Assembly (NCBI GenBank): GCA_900315335.1 | Contig: OMYR01000019.1 | Location: forward strand, 1 to 59,394 | DNA from: an uncultured Bacteroidales bacterium | GTDB lineage: Bacteria; Bacteroidota; Bacteroidia; Bacteroidales; P3 | DNA length: 59,394 bases | Direction: 5' to 3' | Shown here: one piece after another, positions 41,308-50,369 of the stretch | Position numbering within the stretch: position 1 is the first letter of the stretch | How the letters are laid out: each line of letters starts with the position of its first letter | Notes under the pieces: generated by a model | Told to the model about the DNA's origin: nothing | Seen by the model: only the letters and a program-made list of their open reading frames with translations | Databases searched by the model: none | Program-made: the position numbers and the translations under genes

Positions 41308-43557
41308 ATGAAAAGAATTTTGGTGCTGTTTTTACAGTGGAGTGTTGTGTTTGGTATTGTCAATACTGTAAATGCAAAAAATTATTCAGAAGATTTAATC
41401 GTTTTTACGGATATTTCGCCATTGGAATATCAAATGAGAAGCGATTTGCAATCTGCCAATGAAACATTGCCATTAATGTTGGATTCGACAATCTATGGTT
41501 ATTATATGGCAGGTGAAGCCTTTTGGTGGGATTCTGATGGCGACGGTGAGCCTGATACTGTTTATACTTATTCGGGTAAATTCTATGCTAAAACCAAAAG
41601 AAACGGTGTAACGGTTACAGATACTTTGATATTGACATTTACTCCGAGTGATGCGGGACCTTTGGCGTGTGATCCTGAGTTATGGTTTAATGATGCGTCT
41701 GCACCTGATACAATTTTCGTTAATACAAAGACGGATACGACGTTAAGTTTCCATTGCGTTAATGAAGATTTTGATTCATACGAATGGTTTGCCATTGAGA
41801 AACAAGATGAACAAAGAATTGCACAAACGAATAGTCCTACAACAACAATTACAGTCTCGCCAAAAGATACGGCTGTTTATGTTTTGAAAACAACATTCAT
41901 TTCACCGGAAGATTATCAAATGGTGTTTAATGGCAATTTTGAATATGGTAATATAGCATTTTCAAGTGATTTTACGTATAAACCAAAGCCTTCTCCTGAT
42001 GCAACTTCCCCTAATTTCGGTTGGGGAGTTTATGCGATAGGACAAGCTACAAAGGGAGGTCAGTATTGGTGTCCGGGAGACTTTAATGGAGCAGGTTGGG
42101 CACACTATCCTATGACAGGTTCTCCGTATCTGTTTGCCGATGGGCAGCAAGTATCGGGCGGACAAAAGTTTTATTCCACTACATTCTCTGTTGAGAAAAA
42201 TCAAGATTATATATTCCAAGCCAAGTTTGCTAATCTTAATAGTGGCGGAAGTTTTGAAAATCCGGGAAATGATTATGCAATATTCCGTTTCTTTGTGAAT
42301 GATCAACCTGCAAGTGATTACGATACATTGAAATCCACTTGGGGAGAATGGCAGGAACTATATACTGTTTTCAATACCGGTGATGATACTTTGGCAACAG
42401 TTACGGTTAAGAATTTCGGAATATCCACCAATGGTAATGATTTTTGTTTGGACGATGTATCGTTTTTGAAATATTGCCAACACACAGATACAATTGTTAT
42501 TATCAATGATTACACAATCAGAGTTAAACAAGAAAAGTCTATTTGCGATAATGAGACTTATAACTTCAATGGAAAAACTTTGAACGAGGAAGGTTTTTAT
42601 ATTGATACATTGAAGACAGCGGAAGGAATAGACAGTATCATAACGTTAAACTTGAAAGTAAATCCTACGTATGAGACATTCTTTGATACAACTATATGCG
42701 AAGATAATTTGGTAGTGTTCAACGGACAGACATATACTGAAGCAGGCGATTACGTTGCCCATTTACAAACAGAATTGGGCTGCGACAGCGTTGCTCATCT
42801 GCATTTAGATGTTTTGAAGAAGACTTACAAAACAATAGATACGACTATATTTGCTTGGCAAGACTATTATTTTGAGGATTCACTTATACGCGATGCGGGA
42901 ACTTATATGAAAATCATACCGAACGCTAACGATTGCGACAGTATAATAACATTGAATTTACGTTATAAAGACAAAATTTATAAGAATGAGATTGTCTGCG
43001 AGGGCGAAGAATATATCTTCGGAACCCAAGTGCTGACGGAAGCCGGCGTTTATACAGATACGCTGACGGCTGCCAATGGAAATGATTCCATAATAGTTCT
43101 TTCGTTGGAGAATTATCCTCAATATAACGACACTATATATGCAAAAATCGGTGTAGGTCAGGTTTATGACCGCTGGGGCTTTAATGAAAGTGAGTCCGGT
43201 ACATACATTTCGGAGAATATATCTATCGAGGGTTGCGATTCCAATGTTGTTTTGTTCTTGACTGTTGATACGCCTGTTGATATATTTGTTCCTAATGCTT
43301 TTACTCCAAGTTCAGACAATAACAATGTCTTTAAGGTTTTGCCTGCAAGTGAAGATATAGTCGTTACTTATTTTAGAATTTTCGATAGGTTGGGAACGCT
43401 TCTTTTCGAAACTGATGATATCAATGTTGGTTGGGACGGTACATACAAAAGTAATCTTTGTCAAATTGGTGCATATATGTACGATGTTTCTTATCAAAGA
43501 AAAGAAGAGAATGGCAAACTCTATCGTAAGACCGGCACATTTATGCTGATGAATTAA
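41308..43557 (+). CDS. Large exported protein with T9SS type B (CHU_C) sorting domain
   Basis: The 749-residue protein has a signal peptide (MKRILVLFLQWSVVFGIVN, cut near VNA-K). The C-terminal gliding-motility-type sorting domain is IFVPNAFTPSSDNNNVFKV (about 654-672), FRIFDRLGTLLFET and GWDGTYKSNLCQIGAYMYDV, ending FMLMN. The middle contains a galactose-binding-like jellyroll (FNGNFEYGNIAFSSDFTY onward, about 210-390) with LDDVSFLKYC. It also has tandem repeats of the type 'ICDNETYNFNGKTLNEEGFY' and 'ICEDNLVVFNGQTYTEAG', seen in Bacteroidota adhesins. It probably reaches the cell surface by the T9SS and acts in adhesion or glycan contact. It stands alone between terminators. Confidence 0.92.
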   Translation: MKRILVLFLQWSVVFGIVNTVNAKNYSEDLIVFTDISPLEYQMRSDLQSANETLPLMLDSTIYGYYMAGEAFWWDSDGDGEPDTVYTYSGKFYAKTKRNGVTVTDTLILTFTPSDAGPLACDPELWFNDASAPDTIFVNTKTDTTLSFHCVNEDFDSYEWFAIEKQDEQRIAQTNSPTTTITVSPKDTAVYVLKTTFISPEDYQMVFNGNFEYGNIAFSSDFTYKPKPSPDATSPNFGWGVYAIGQATKGGQYWCPGDFNGAGWAHYPMTGSPYLFADGQQVSGGQKFYSTTFSVEKNQDYIFQAKFANLNSGGSFENPGNDYAIFRFFVNDQPASDYDTLKSTWGEWQELYTVFNTGDDTLATVTVKNFGISTNGNDFCLDDVSFLKYCQHTDTIVIINDYTIRVKQEKSICDNETYNFNGKTLNEEGFYIDTLKTAEGIDSIITLNLKVNPTYETFFDTTICEDNLVVFNGQTYTEAGDYVAHLQTELGCDSVAHLHLDVLKKTYKTIDTTIFAWQDYYFEDSLIRDAGTYMKIIPNANDCDSIITLNLRYKDKIYKNEIVCEGEEYIFGTQVLTEAGVYTDTLTAANGNDSIIVLSLENYPQYNDTIYAKIGVGQVYDRWGFNESESGTYISENISIEGCDSNVVLFLTVDTPVDIFVPNAFTPSSDNNNVFKVLPASEDIVVTYFRIFDRLGTLLFETDDINVGWDGTYKSNLCQIGAYMYDVSYQRKEENGKLYRKTGTFMLMN

Positions 43558-43580
43558 AGAAAAAGAAAATTTGAATAATA

Positions 43581-43618
43581 AAGCCGTAAATATGTTATAT
43601 CATTTGCGGCTTTTTTTC
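43581..43618 (+). terminator. Terminator after T9SS type B cargo gene
   Basis: AAGCCGTAAAT (43581-43591) pairs with ATTTGCGGCTT (43602-43612) through one G-U pair, followed by TTTTT. Confidence 0.88.
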
Positions 43619-43637
43619 TCGCTCGAAAGAAAAATAA

Positions 43638-43721
43638 TATGAGTGATTAATTTATTAGTGTGAGTGATTAATTTACTATTGTTTAACATTATTTTATCAG
43701 TATCACATATTGTTTTAACGA
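43638..43721. repeat. 21-bp-period intergenic array (4 units, mixed cores)
   Basis: Units start at 43638, 43659, 43680 and 43701. The first two have TGAGTGATTAAT, the third TGTTTAACATTA, the fourth TATCACATATTG. All four are exactly 21 bases even though the cores differ. Confidence 0.82.
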
Positions 43722-43817
43722 GTTGTTTGTAAAATGATTTGAGATTATGCGGCACTTGTTTTAATAGGCTTGATAATGTTGAAATATTTAGCGAAAATAA
43801 AATATATCCGATATATT

Positions 43818-43848
43818 TTCGTTAAATGATAAAAAAACATTAACTTTG
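43818..43848 (+). promoter_or_regulatory. bamD promoter
   Basis: TTCG (43818-43821), 19 bases, TAACTTTG (43841-43848), C. Transcription should start near 43855, so the bamD start must be downstream of the TTG at 43846. Confidence 0.65.
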
Positions 43849-43875
43849 CAAACTCAATTAAAGACATATTGTAAC

Positions 43876-44715
43876 GTGAAAAATATTAGAAATAAGAATA
43901 TATTTGGGCAATTAAGAGTTTTATTTTTTGCTTGCAGTTTGGTTTTCATCCTTGCCTCTTGTCAAAGTTCGCATAAGAAATTATTGAATAGTAATGACAA
44001 TGATAAAAAATACGAAGCCGCTGTTGAGGCTTATAAAAAAGGTGATTATTATACGGCTAACCAGTTGTTTGAAAATTTGATGATGTATTTCCGAGGTAAA
44101 GACAGAGCTGAAGAACTCAATATGTATTACGGCAAGAGTTTAATGGAAAGCAAACAATATTATGCTGCCGGTTATCAGTTTGAAAACTTTGTTCGTTGGT
44201 TTCCATACTCACCAAAGACAGAGGAGGCTTTGTTTTTGTGCGCTTATTGCAAATATAAAGAATCGGCAGACTATTATTTGGACCAAACTTCCACAAAAGA
44301 AAGTATGAAAGCCTTTCAGGATTATGTCAATCGCTATCCAAACTCACCGCGTGTGCAAGAAGCGAACAAGTATTTGGACGATATGCGTTTGAAACTTATT
44401 AAAAAGGATTATACCAACGCTTATAATTATTATAAAGTGGGACAATATCAGGCTGCAAGCGTTGCCTTGAAAGATTTTTTGAACATGTATGCCGACCAAA
44501 CGGAGTATCGTCAAAATGCGATGTATTACATAGTTTTGGCGGATTATTATTATGCTTACGGTTCGGTGGAAGAAAAACAAAAAGAACGTTGGGGAATAAT
44601 GATTGCGGATTATGAACGTTATCAAGCGTTATTTGAGCAATTTACCGACAAGACAAAAATCGACGACTTGAAAGCAAAATACAATTATGCCAAAAGTCAG
44701 ATAGATAAACAATAA
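43876..44715 (+). CDS. bamD: BamD-like outer-membrane assembly lipoprotein
   Basis: The 279-residue lipoprotein of the beta-barrel assembly complex has its N-terminus in the lipobox LVFILASC, with lipidated Cys29. Tetratricopeptide-like repeats follow: EAAVEAYKKGDYYTANQLFE, QYYAAGYQFENFVRWFPYSP and FQDYVNRYPNSPRVQEANKY. This is the helical pattern of YfiO/BamD, which binds BamA and substrates in the periplasm. The open frame reaches back to a TTG at 43846, but that codon overlaps the -7 box, so GTG 43876 is chosen. It heads the bamD-rpoZ-coaBC-porD run found in many Bacteroidota. Confidence 0.92.
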   Translation: MKNIRNKNIFGQLRVLFFACSLVFILASCQSSHKKLLNSNDNDKKYEAAVEAYKKGDYYTANQLFENLMMYFRGKDRAEELNMYYGKSLMESKQYYAAGYQFENFVRWFPYSPKTEEALFLCAYCKYKESADYYLDQTSTKESMKAFQDYVNRYPNSPRVQEANKYLDDMRLKLIKKDYTNAYNYYKVGQYQAASVALKDFLNMYADQTEYRQNAMYYIVLADYYYAYGSVEEKQKERWGIMIADYERYQALFEQFTDKTKIDDLKAKYNYAKSQIDKQ

Positions 44716-44757
44716 TGTTATAACAATAGATACTAATTAGTAAATAAGTTTAAGTAA

Positions 44758-45120
44758 ATGGATTACAAAAAAATTAAGGCTGATACAAGCATCAAGACAA
44801 GAAATATGAACGATTTCAGCAAGGTAACGACTAATATGTATGAAACTGTTTCCATGCTCTCGAAACGTTCCGACCAGATTGCAAGCGAGATTAAAAAGGA
44901 GTTACACGATAAAATCGAAGCTTTCAAAATGGAAGATAACGGAGCGGAAGAAACTTTCGAGAACAAAGAACAAATAGAGGTTTCAAGATACTACGAGCAG
45001 TTGCCTAAGCCGTATTTGATTGCTATTAAAGAGTATCAAGAAGATCAGTTGGCATATAGAAACGATACGTTGGGACACGGCAATTTGACTTCAACTCCAA
45101 CGAAAGTTAAAGGAGAATAA
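44758..45120 (+). CDS. rpoZ: RNA polymerase omega-like subunit (Bacteroidota type)
   Basis: The 120-residue protein matches the omega/Rpb6-like proteins of Bacteroidota by its start MDYKKIKADTSIKTRNMNDF and by NMYETVSMLSKRSDQIASEI (about 27-46), the conserved helix that clamps the beta' subunit. An acidic middle (about 60-75) and a C-terminal LPKPYLIAIKEYQEDQLAYR (about 82-101) follow. The position between bamD and coaBC supports this. Omega helps RNA polymerase assembly. The gap to bamD is 42 bases. Confidence 0.88.
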   Translation: MDYKKIKADTSIKTRNMNDFSKVTTNMYETVSMLSKRSDQIASEIKKELHDKIEAFKMEDNGAEETFENKEQIEVSRYYEQLPKPYLIAIKEYQEDQLAYRNDTLGHGNLTSTPTKVKGE

Positions 45121-45138
45121 TTTTTTAAGAAAACAATT

Positions 45139-45190
45139 CCTTGACACGGCAGGGCTTTTCGCTGTTTTAGTGTTTAACACTGTGTCAAGG
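45139..45190. repeat. 9-bp inverted repeat in leader of coaBC
   Basis: CCTTGACAC (45139-45147) and GTGTCAAGG (45182-45190) are perfect inverted copies with 34 bases between. The right copy lies inside the first unit of the 21-base array. They could form a large-loop hairpin between rpoZ and coaBC. Confidence 0.6.
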
Positions 45191-45231
45191 ATTAATGATA
45201 TTGCTTTTCTGATTACTGAAACCAATTTTTT
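45169..45231. repeat. 21-bp-period intergenic array (3 units)
   Basis: Units start at 45169, 45190 and 45211, with cores TGTTTAACACTG, TTAATGATATTG and TTACTGAAACCA. Only the first has the common core. Confidence 0.65.
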
Positions 45232-45270
45232 GTTATTGGGAAAGCAAATAAAAGTGTGTGAAATCGGATT

Positions 45271-46539
45271 ATGGCAGATAACAAAAATATTCTTATCGGC
45301 ATAAGTGGTGGTATAGCGTGCTACAAAATACCTTTTCTTATTCGTTTGTTGATTAAGAAAGGGTATAATGTGCGTGTTGTGGCAACTGTTAATGCATTGG
45401 AATTTGTTACGCCATTGACGCTTCGGACACTTTGTGGTTACGAAGTTTATACCGATATGTTCGGCAAGTATAATACTTCTGCAACCGAGCATATATCCAC
45501 TGCTCAATGGGCGGATTGTTTTGTTGTTGCCCCTGCTACGGCAAATATTATCGCTAAAATGGCAAACGGTGTGGCCGATGATGTTTTATCTACCACTTAT
45601 TTGGCATACGATAAGCCTGTTTTGATTTGTCCTGCGATGAATAACAATATGTATTTCTCAAAATCGGTTCAGCGGAATCTGAAAACATTGTCACAAGACG
45701 GTAATATAATAATAGATAGTGAGAATGGATTTTTGGCTTGCGGGATAGACGGCAAAGGACGAATGGCAGAAGTGAAAGAGATTGTCCGAAAGATAGACGA
45801 GATTTTTGAAAAAGATAAACCGAAGACTTCTAAAACGCAGCAGACTTGTATAAATGATGAGCCATTATGTTTTGAGGGTAACGTGGTAACAATTACGGCA
45901 GGACCGACACGAGAAAAGATAGATAGCGTAAGGTTTATCTCCAATAATTCTTCGGGTAAAATGGGAGTGGCGTTAGCAGAAGAGTTTTTAAGGCTTGGTG
46001 CCAAAGTGAATTTGGTTATAGGGCCTGTATCGATAGACTTGCCTAAATCGGAGAGATTAAACACTGTAAATGTTGTTTCGGCAGAAGAGATGTTCAATCA
46101 AGCAACGAAATATGCAGAATGTTCCGATGTGATTATTTGTGCAGCTGCCGTTGCGGACTATACACCTGAAAAAACTTTTGTAGGTAAGATGAAAAAGAAA
46201 GAAGATGAATTGCATTTGAATCTTGTACCTACAAAAGATATTTTGAAAGAAATTGGTAAGCGAAAAACCGATAAACAAATTTTGGTGGGCTTTGCTCTTG
46301 AAACGGATAATGAGTTGGAGAATGCAAAACATAAATTAAAATCCAAAAATTTGGACTTTATCGTTCTTAATTCATTAAAAGACAAAGGGGCAGGTTTTGA
46401 AGTTGATACCAATAAAATAACTATAATAGACAGAAACGAAGTTGTTAAAACGTTTCCACTTAAAACCAAAGCGGAAGTATCAAAGGATATTATAGGTATT
46501 ATAAAAAATTTGTGCGAGCATAATGTGAGCGGAAGATGA
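45271..46539 (+). CDS. coaBC: Bifunctional phosphopantothenoylcysteine decarboxylase / phosphopantothenate-cysteine ligase
   Basis: The 422-residue Dfp-type enzyme performs two steps of coenzyme A synthesis. The CoaC half (1-185) has GISGGIACYKIPFLIRLLIK (FMN-binding start), TEHISTAQWADCFVVAPATA with the catalytic His, and PAMNNNMY (substrate clamp). The CoaB half (from about 205) shows ITAGPTREKIDSVRFISNNS, SSGKMGVALAEE (the dimer and nucleotide-binding region), AAAVADYTPE, and VGFALETDNELENAKHKLK. The length is normal. It is in the conserved neighbourhood bamD-rpoZ-coaBC-porD. Confidence 0.96.
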   Translation: MADNKNILIGISGGIACYKIPFLIRLLIKKGYNVRVVATVNALEFVTPLTLRTLCGYEVYTDMFGKYNTSATEHISTAQWADCFVVAPATANIIAKMANGVADDVLSTTYLAYDKPVLICPAMNNNMYFSKSVQRNLKTLSQDGNIIIDSENGFLACGIDGKGRMAEVKEIVRKIDEIFEKDKPKTSKTQQTCINDEPLCFEGNVVTITAGPTREKIDSVRFISNNSSGKMGVALAEEFLRLGAKVNLVIGPVSIDLPKSERLNTVNVVSAEEMFNQATKYAECSDVIICAAAVADYTPEKTFVGKMKKKEDELHLNLVPTKDILKEIGKRKTDKQILVGFALETDNELENAKHKLKSKNLDFIVLNSLKDKGAGFEVDTNKITIIDRNEVVKTFPLKTKAEVSKDIIGIIKNLCEHNVSGR

Positions 46540-46575
46540 CGAGGGGGCGGCGAAAAAAATGATATAATAAAATAG

Positions 46576-47496
46576 ATGATGAAGCGGTTTGTTTTTGTGA
46601 TATTAATACTTGGAGTGGTTTTGAATGTCTTTGGTCAGGAATTCAAAGTCTCTGTCAGTGTAAGTGCTTCGCAAATTCAAGGCACTGATAAAGAGATTTA
46701 CAACACAATACAAACGGCATTAAACAGTTTCGTTAATGACAAGCAATGGACTAATTACCATTACGAGGATCACGAAAAAATCGACGGCAGTATTACAATC
46801 AATGTAAAGAGTCGCCCTACGCAAGAAGATTTTACGGGGGAGATTTATATTCAATTGCGACGTCCCGTGTATGGTTCTACATACACGACAACGATGCTCA
46901 ATACACAAGAAAAAGATTTCAAATTCAAATTCATTGAAGGGCAGAATATGGAATTTGATGAAAACAATTATACTTCCAATTTGCTTTCAACCGTTGCTTT
47001 TTACTTGAATTACTTTTTGGCTTTGGATGCTGACAGTTTTGAATTGAATGGTGGTGAAAAATATTTCCAGATTTGTCAAAATATAGTTACTGCCGCCCAG
47101 CGTAGTCCCAACGATGGTTGGAAGCGTGCAGAGAAAAACGTAAATAAATATTGGATGATAGAAAATTATACCAACTCAACATATAGTGCAATACACGATG
47201 TATGGTACAAATATCATCGTTTGGGCTTGGATTTAATGTCTTCGGATAATCAGACCGAGGCAAGGAATAACATATATTTGGCACTTAAAGATTTGAAAGA
47301 TGTCAATGACGAAAGGAGTGGTTTGATTTGTGTAACACAGTTCGTTGAAGCCAAAGCCGATGAAATAGTCAATATTTTCAAAGGCGCGCCTGCAAACGAA
47401 CAAACCGATGTTATCGCGATAATGAAACAAATCAATCCTGCCCAATCCACAAAATACGAAGCGATAAGTAGTCAAAATTCGGGTATAACTCAATAA
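46576..47496 (+). CDS. porD: PorD-like T9SS factor (DUF4835)
   Basis: The 306-residue exported protein (signal peptide MMKRFVFVILILGVVLNVFG, then QEFKVSV) is of the DUF4835 family, named PorD in the type IX secretion literature. Family-like segments are YNTIQTALNSFVNDKQWTNY (about 42-61), DFTGEIYIQLRRPVYGSTYT (about 82-101), AFYLNYFLALDADSFELNGG (about 139-158) and the YWMIENYTNS region. Its place directly after coaBC agrees with the neighbourhood in other Bacteroidota. It probably assists the periplasmic or outer-membrane part of the T9SS; the mechanism is not known. It links the operon to the three T9SS cargo genes upstream in this window. Confidence 0.85.
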   Translation: MMKRFVFVILILGVVLNVFGQEFKVSVSVSASQIQGTDKEIYNTIQTALNSFVNDKQWTNYHYEDHEKIDGSITINVKSRPTQEDFTGEIYIQLRRPVYGSTYTTTMLNTQEKDFKFKFIEGQNMEFDENNYTSNLLSTVAFYLNYFLALDADSFELNGGEKYFQICQNIVTAAQRSPNDGWKRAEKNVNKYWMIENYTNSTYSAIHDVWYKYHRLGLDLMSSDNQTEARNNIYLALKDLKDVNDERSGLICVTQFVEAKADEIVNIFKGAPANEQTDVIAIMKQINPAQSTKYEAISSQNSGITQ

Positions 47497-47559
47497 GTTT
47501 TATTTATCGGGCGAAAGAAAAATAAAGATATTAAACAATAGGAATAAAATAATAAAGTT

Positions 47560-48873
47560 ATGAATACAGTACCATTGAACAGAGAGCAAGTAAATAAAAT
47601 TGTTGCTGACAATAAAATAGAAAGTTTGGGAAAAGCTTCTATACGTGAAGTGAAAAAGGTTATCAATGACGTAGAAAAAGCATTCGATTTCAAATTCGTA
47701 CGTATGGAAATGGGTATTCCGGGTTTGCCAACGGTTAAAGTTGGTGTCGATGCTCAAATTCAAGCATTGAAAGACGGCGTTAGTGCAATCTATCCCGATA
47801 TTTACGGAACGCTGGAATTGAAACAAGAAACCAAACGTTTTGTAAAGAATTTCCTTGACGTGGATATACCTGAGGATTCTTGCGTGCCTGTAACGGGTAG
47901 TATGCAAGGTAGTTTTGCTTCATTTATGACTGTTACAAGAATGGACGAAAAGAAAAACAAACTTCTTTTCATTGACCCCGGTTTTCCGGTACAAAAACAA
48001 CAGTGTCGTATCTTAGGAATCGAAACCGAGACTTTTGATGTCTATCAATACCGTGGAGAGAAACTTAGAGAAAAACTTGAATCTTATTTGGTCAAAGGAG
48101 ATATAGCAGGTATAGTATATTCTTCTCCAAACAACCCTGCATGGTTCTGCTTTAACGAAGAAGAATTGCAAATCATCGCAGATGTTGCCAACAAACACGA
48201 TGTTGTAGTTATAGAAGATTTGGCATATTTCGGAATGGATTTTCGTAAAGATATTTCCAAACCGGGTATCGCCCCTTTCCAACCTACGGCAGCAAAATGG
48301 GCAAAGAAATATATCCTTATGATTTCAGGTTCAAAGGTCTTCTCTTATGCAGGTGAAAGAATAGGTGTGATTGTTATTTCTCCTGAGTTATACGCTTGGC
48401 ATACCGATTATATGAAGAAATATTTTGCACAAGACACATTTGGAAGAGCCATTGTGTATGGTACGATATACGCTCTTTCTTCGGGAACATCTCATAGCGT
48501 TCAATACGGTCTTACTGCCGTTATGAAAGAATGTAACGAAGGAAGATACAATATGGTTGAGGGAATAAGAGAATACGAAAGAAAGGCTAAATTTATGAAA
48601 GATGCCTTGGTAGAAAACGGATTTGAGATTGTATATGACAAGGATATGAATGTGCCTATTGCAGATGGTTTCTATTTCACATTCAACTATCCTGGAATGA
48701 CCGGCGAGCAAACATTGAATGAATTGGTGTATTACGGTATTTCTGCAATATCATTAGACATCACAGGTTCAGACCAACAAGGATTGCGTGCTTGTGTGTC
48801 ATTGGTTCCAAATGATATGTTACCTGTTTTCGCAGAGCGTGTAAAACAGTTTAATATTGACCACAAAAAATAA
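47560..48873 (+). CDS. PLP-dependent class I/II aminotransferase
   Basis: The 437-residue fold-type I aminotransferase has YSSPNNPAWFCFNEEEL (about 187-203; Asn contacting PLP), VVVIEDLAYFGMDFRKD (about 216-232; Asp-x-x-Tyr) and the PLP lysine in MISGSKVFSYAGERIGV (about 250-266). The aminotransferase-typical Arg near the C-terminus is in GLRACVSLV. The N-terminal 40 residues are charged and longer than in AspC. The amino-acid substrate cannot be told. It follows porD by 63 bases; in related genomes recN often stands near here, but it is absent in this window. A terminator follows at 48895. Confidence 0.88.
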   Translation: MNTVPLNREQVNKIVADNKIESLGKASIREVKKVINDVEKAFDFKFVRMEMGIPGLPTVKVGVDAQIQALKDGVSAIYPDIYGTLELKQETKRFVKNFLDVDIPEDSCVPVTGSMQGSFASFMTVTRMDEKKNKLLFIDPGFPVQKQQCRILGIETETFDVYQYRGEKLREKLESYLVKGDIAGIVYSSPNNPAWFCFNEEELQIIADVANKHDVVVIEDLAYFGMDFRKDISKPGIAPFQPTAAKWAKKYILMISGSKVFSYAGERIGVIVISPELYAWHTDYMKKYFAQDTFGRAIVYGTIYALSSGTSHSVQYGLTAVMKECNEGRYNMVEGIREYERKAKFMKDALVENGFEIVYDKDMNVPIADGFYFTFNYPGMTGEQTLNELVYYGISAISLDITGSDQQGLRACVSLVPNDMLPVFAERVKQFNIDHKK

Positions 48874-48894
48874 TCCTATAAAATAAATTTTGGT

Positions 48895-48937
48895 AAGACG
48901 GATAGCTGAAAACAAAAAACACTATCCGTCTTATTTT
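48895..48937 (+). terminator. Terminator after aminotransferase gene
   Basis: AAGACGGATAG (48895-48905) pairs with CTATCCGTCTT (48922-48932), then ATTTT. A second AT-rich hairpin (ATAATAAAAGG/CCTTTTATTAT) lies at 48959-48985. Confidence 0.85.
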
Positions 48938-48998
48938 AACGGCAAAAACAAGGTAATAATAATAAAAGGATAAACCTTTTATTATATGCCGCTAAAAT

Positions 48999-49124
48999 AA
49001 GAGGTGATATTATAAAATTAGTATTTAACATTAGTAAATTAGTGTTAAACATTAGTAAAATAGTATTAAACATCAGTAAAGCGACAAGTGATATTGATAA
49101 AACGGTGTTAAGTCATATAAAAAT
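48999..49124. repeat. 21-bp-period intergenic array (6 units)
   Basis: This is the longest array. Units start at 48999, 49020, 49041, 49062, 49083 and 49104. Cores are GGTGATATTATA, TATTTAACATTA, TGTTAAACATTA, TATTAAACATCA, AAGTGATATTGA and TGTTAAGTCATA. Linkers GTAAATT/GTAAAAT are nearly constant in units 2-4. Confidence 0.85.
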
Positions 49125-49181
49125 TTACAATATCATAGATTTGTCATAGAGCAAAAATATAAAAACAAGAAGTTAAATCGG

Positions 49182-50363
49182 ATGAAGATAGTAATATTAA
49201 ATAAAGGCAAGGATAAGTCCTTATCACGTTTGCACCCATGGTTGTTTTCAGGTGCCATTGTAAAAAAAGATAAAGATATTAAGGAGGGTGATGTCGTCAA
49301 AGTTTTGTCTTATGACAATAATTACCTTGCAACGGGTTACTATCAAAACGAGACTATTGCGGTAAAAATTCTTTCTTTTGACAATGAAACAATAGATCAA
49401 AAGTTTTTTGATAAACGCATTTCTTGTGCCGTTGAATACAGGAAGACTATGGGGCTTTTCGGCGATGGTGAAAACACGATTTTTCGTTTGATTAATGCTG
49501 AGGGCGACTTCTTGCCGGGTTTGATTGCCGATTATTATGACGGTAATATCGTTGTTCAGTTTCATAGCATAGGTATGTACTTAATGAGAGAGTATATAGT
49601 AAATGCGTTGAAGACAAATTTGCATAGTCTTAAAACCATATTTTCCAAATCTTCTTCGACTTTGCCAAAAGGGAGTGAGGTACTGCCAAAAGATGAGTTT
49701 CTATATGGAAATTGCGATGAGCAGACATTTGTCGCAAAAGAGAACGGAATAAAATTTTTGATAGATTACAAACAAGGACAAAAGACAGGATTTTTTATAG
49801 ACCAGCAAAGTAACAGAAGTTTAGTGTCGTTGTTAAGCAAAGATAAGACGGTATTGAATTGTTTTGGTTATACTGGTGGATTTTCTTTGGCGGCATTGAA
49901 AGGAGAAGCGAAAAGAGTTGAGACTTTGGATATATCAAAACGTGCTTTGGAGATATGTGAAAAAAATGTTGAGATGAACGGATATACTTCACGCCATATA
50001 TCGCAGTGCGAAGACGTGGTGAAATTCATAGACAGTATTTCGGCGAATACTTATGATATGATAATATTGGATCCTCCTGCATTTGCAAAGCATCAAAGGG
50101 ATTTGCAACGAGCGTTGAAAGGTTACAGAGCAATAAACCAAAAGGCTATGGAAAAGATTAAGTCGGGTGGATTGTTATTTACATTTTCTTGTTCGCAGGC
50201 AGTATCGAGGGAAGATTTTTCCACTATGCTTTTTTCTTGCGCGGCATTAGCCAAAAGAAAAGTCAGAATTGTCAGAAGATTACCGCATAATTTTGACCAT
50301 CCTCAAAGCATTTTCCATCCAGAAGGAGAGTATTTGAAAGGCTTTCTTTTGTATATAGAATAA
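49182..50363 (+). CDS. RlmI-like class I SAM-dependent rRNA methyltransferase
   Basis: The 393-residue protein has a PUA domain at the N-terminus (KGKDKSLSRLHPWLFSGAIV, about 8-27), then a central domain and a Rossmann methyltransferase. SAM-binding motif I is NCFGYTGGFSLAALKGEAKR (about 226-245) and the catalytic motif IV is MIILDPPAFAKHQRDLQRAL (about 294-313). The C-terminal LLFTFSCSQAVSREDF follows, with a Cys-containing motif VI (TFSCSQ) typical of 5-methylcytosine RNA methyltransferases. RlmI methylates 23S rRNA C1962 in E. coli; the same target is inferred. The gene is monocistronic. Confidence 0.88.
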   Translation: MKIVILNKGKDKSLSRLHPWLFSGAIVKKDKDIKEGDVVKVLSYDNNYLATGYYQNETIAVKILSFDNETIDQKFFDKRISCAVEYRKTMGLFGDGENTIFRLINAEGDFLPGLIADYYDGNIVVQFHSIGMYLMREYIVNALKTNLHSLKTIFSKSSSTLPKGSEVLPKDEFLYGNCDEQTFVAKENGIKFLIDYKQGQKTGFFIDQQSNRSLVSLLSKDKTVLNCFGYTGGFSLAALKGEAKRVETLDISKRALEICEKNVEMNGYTSRHISQCEDVVKFIDSISANTYDMIILDPPAFAKHQRDLQRALKGYRAINQKAMEKIKSGGLLFTFSCSQAVSREDFSTMLFSCAALAKRKVRIVRRLPHNFDHPQSIFHPEGEYLKGFLLYIE

Positions 50364-50369
50364 GATGAA

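Larger units (their letters stand above)
43558..43875. other. Intergenic region upstream of bamD
   Basis: It holds the terminator of the T9SS type B cargo gene, a four-unit 21-base array (43638-43721), a short AT palindrome (AAAATATAT/ATATATTTT near 43798-43819) and the bamD promoter (43818-43848). No gene is seen. Confidence 0.6.
48874..49181. other. Intergenic region before RlmI-like gene
   Basis: It contains two hairpins (48895-48937, 48959-48985) and a long 21-base array (48999-49124). No gene is seen. Confidence 0.6.
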
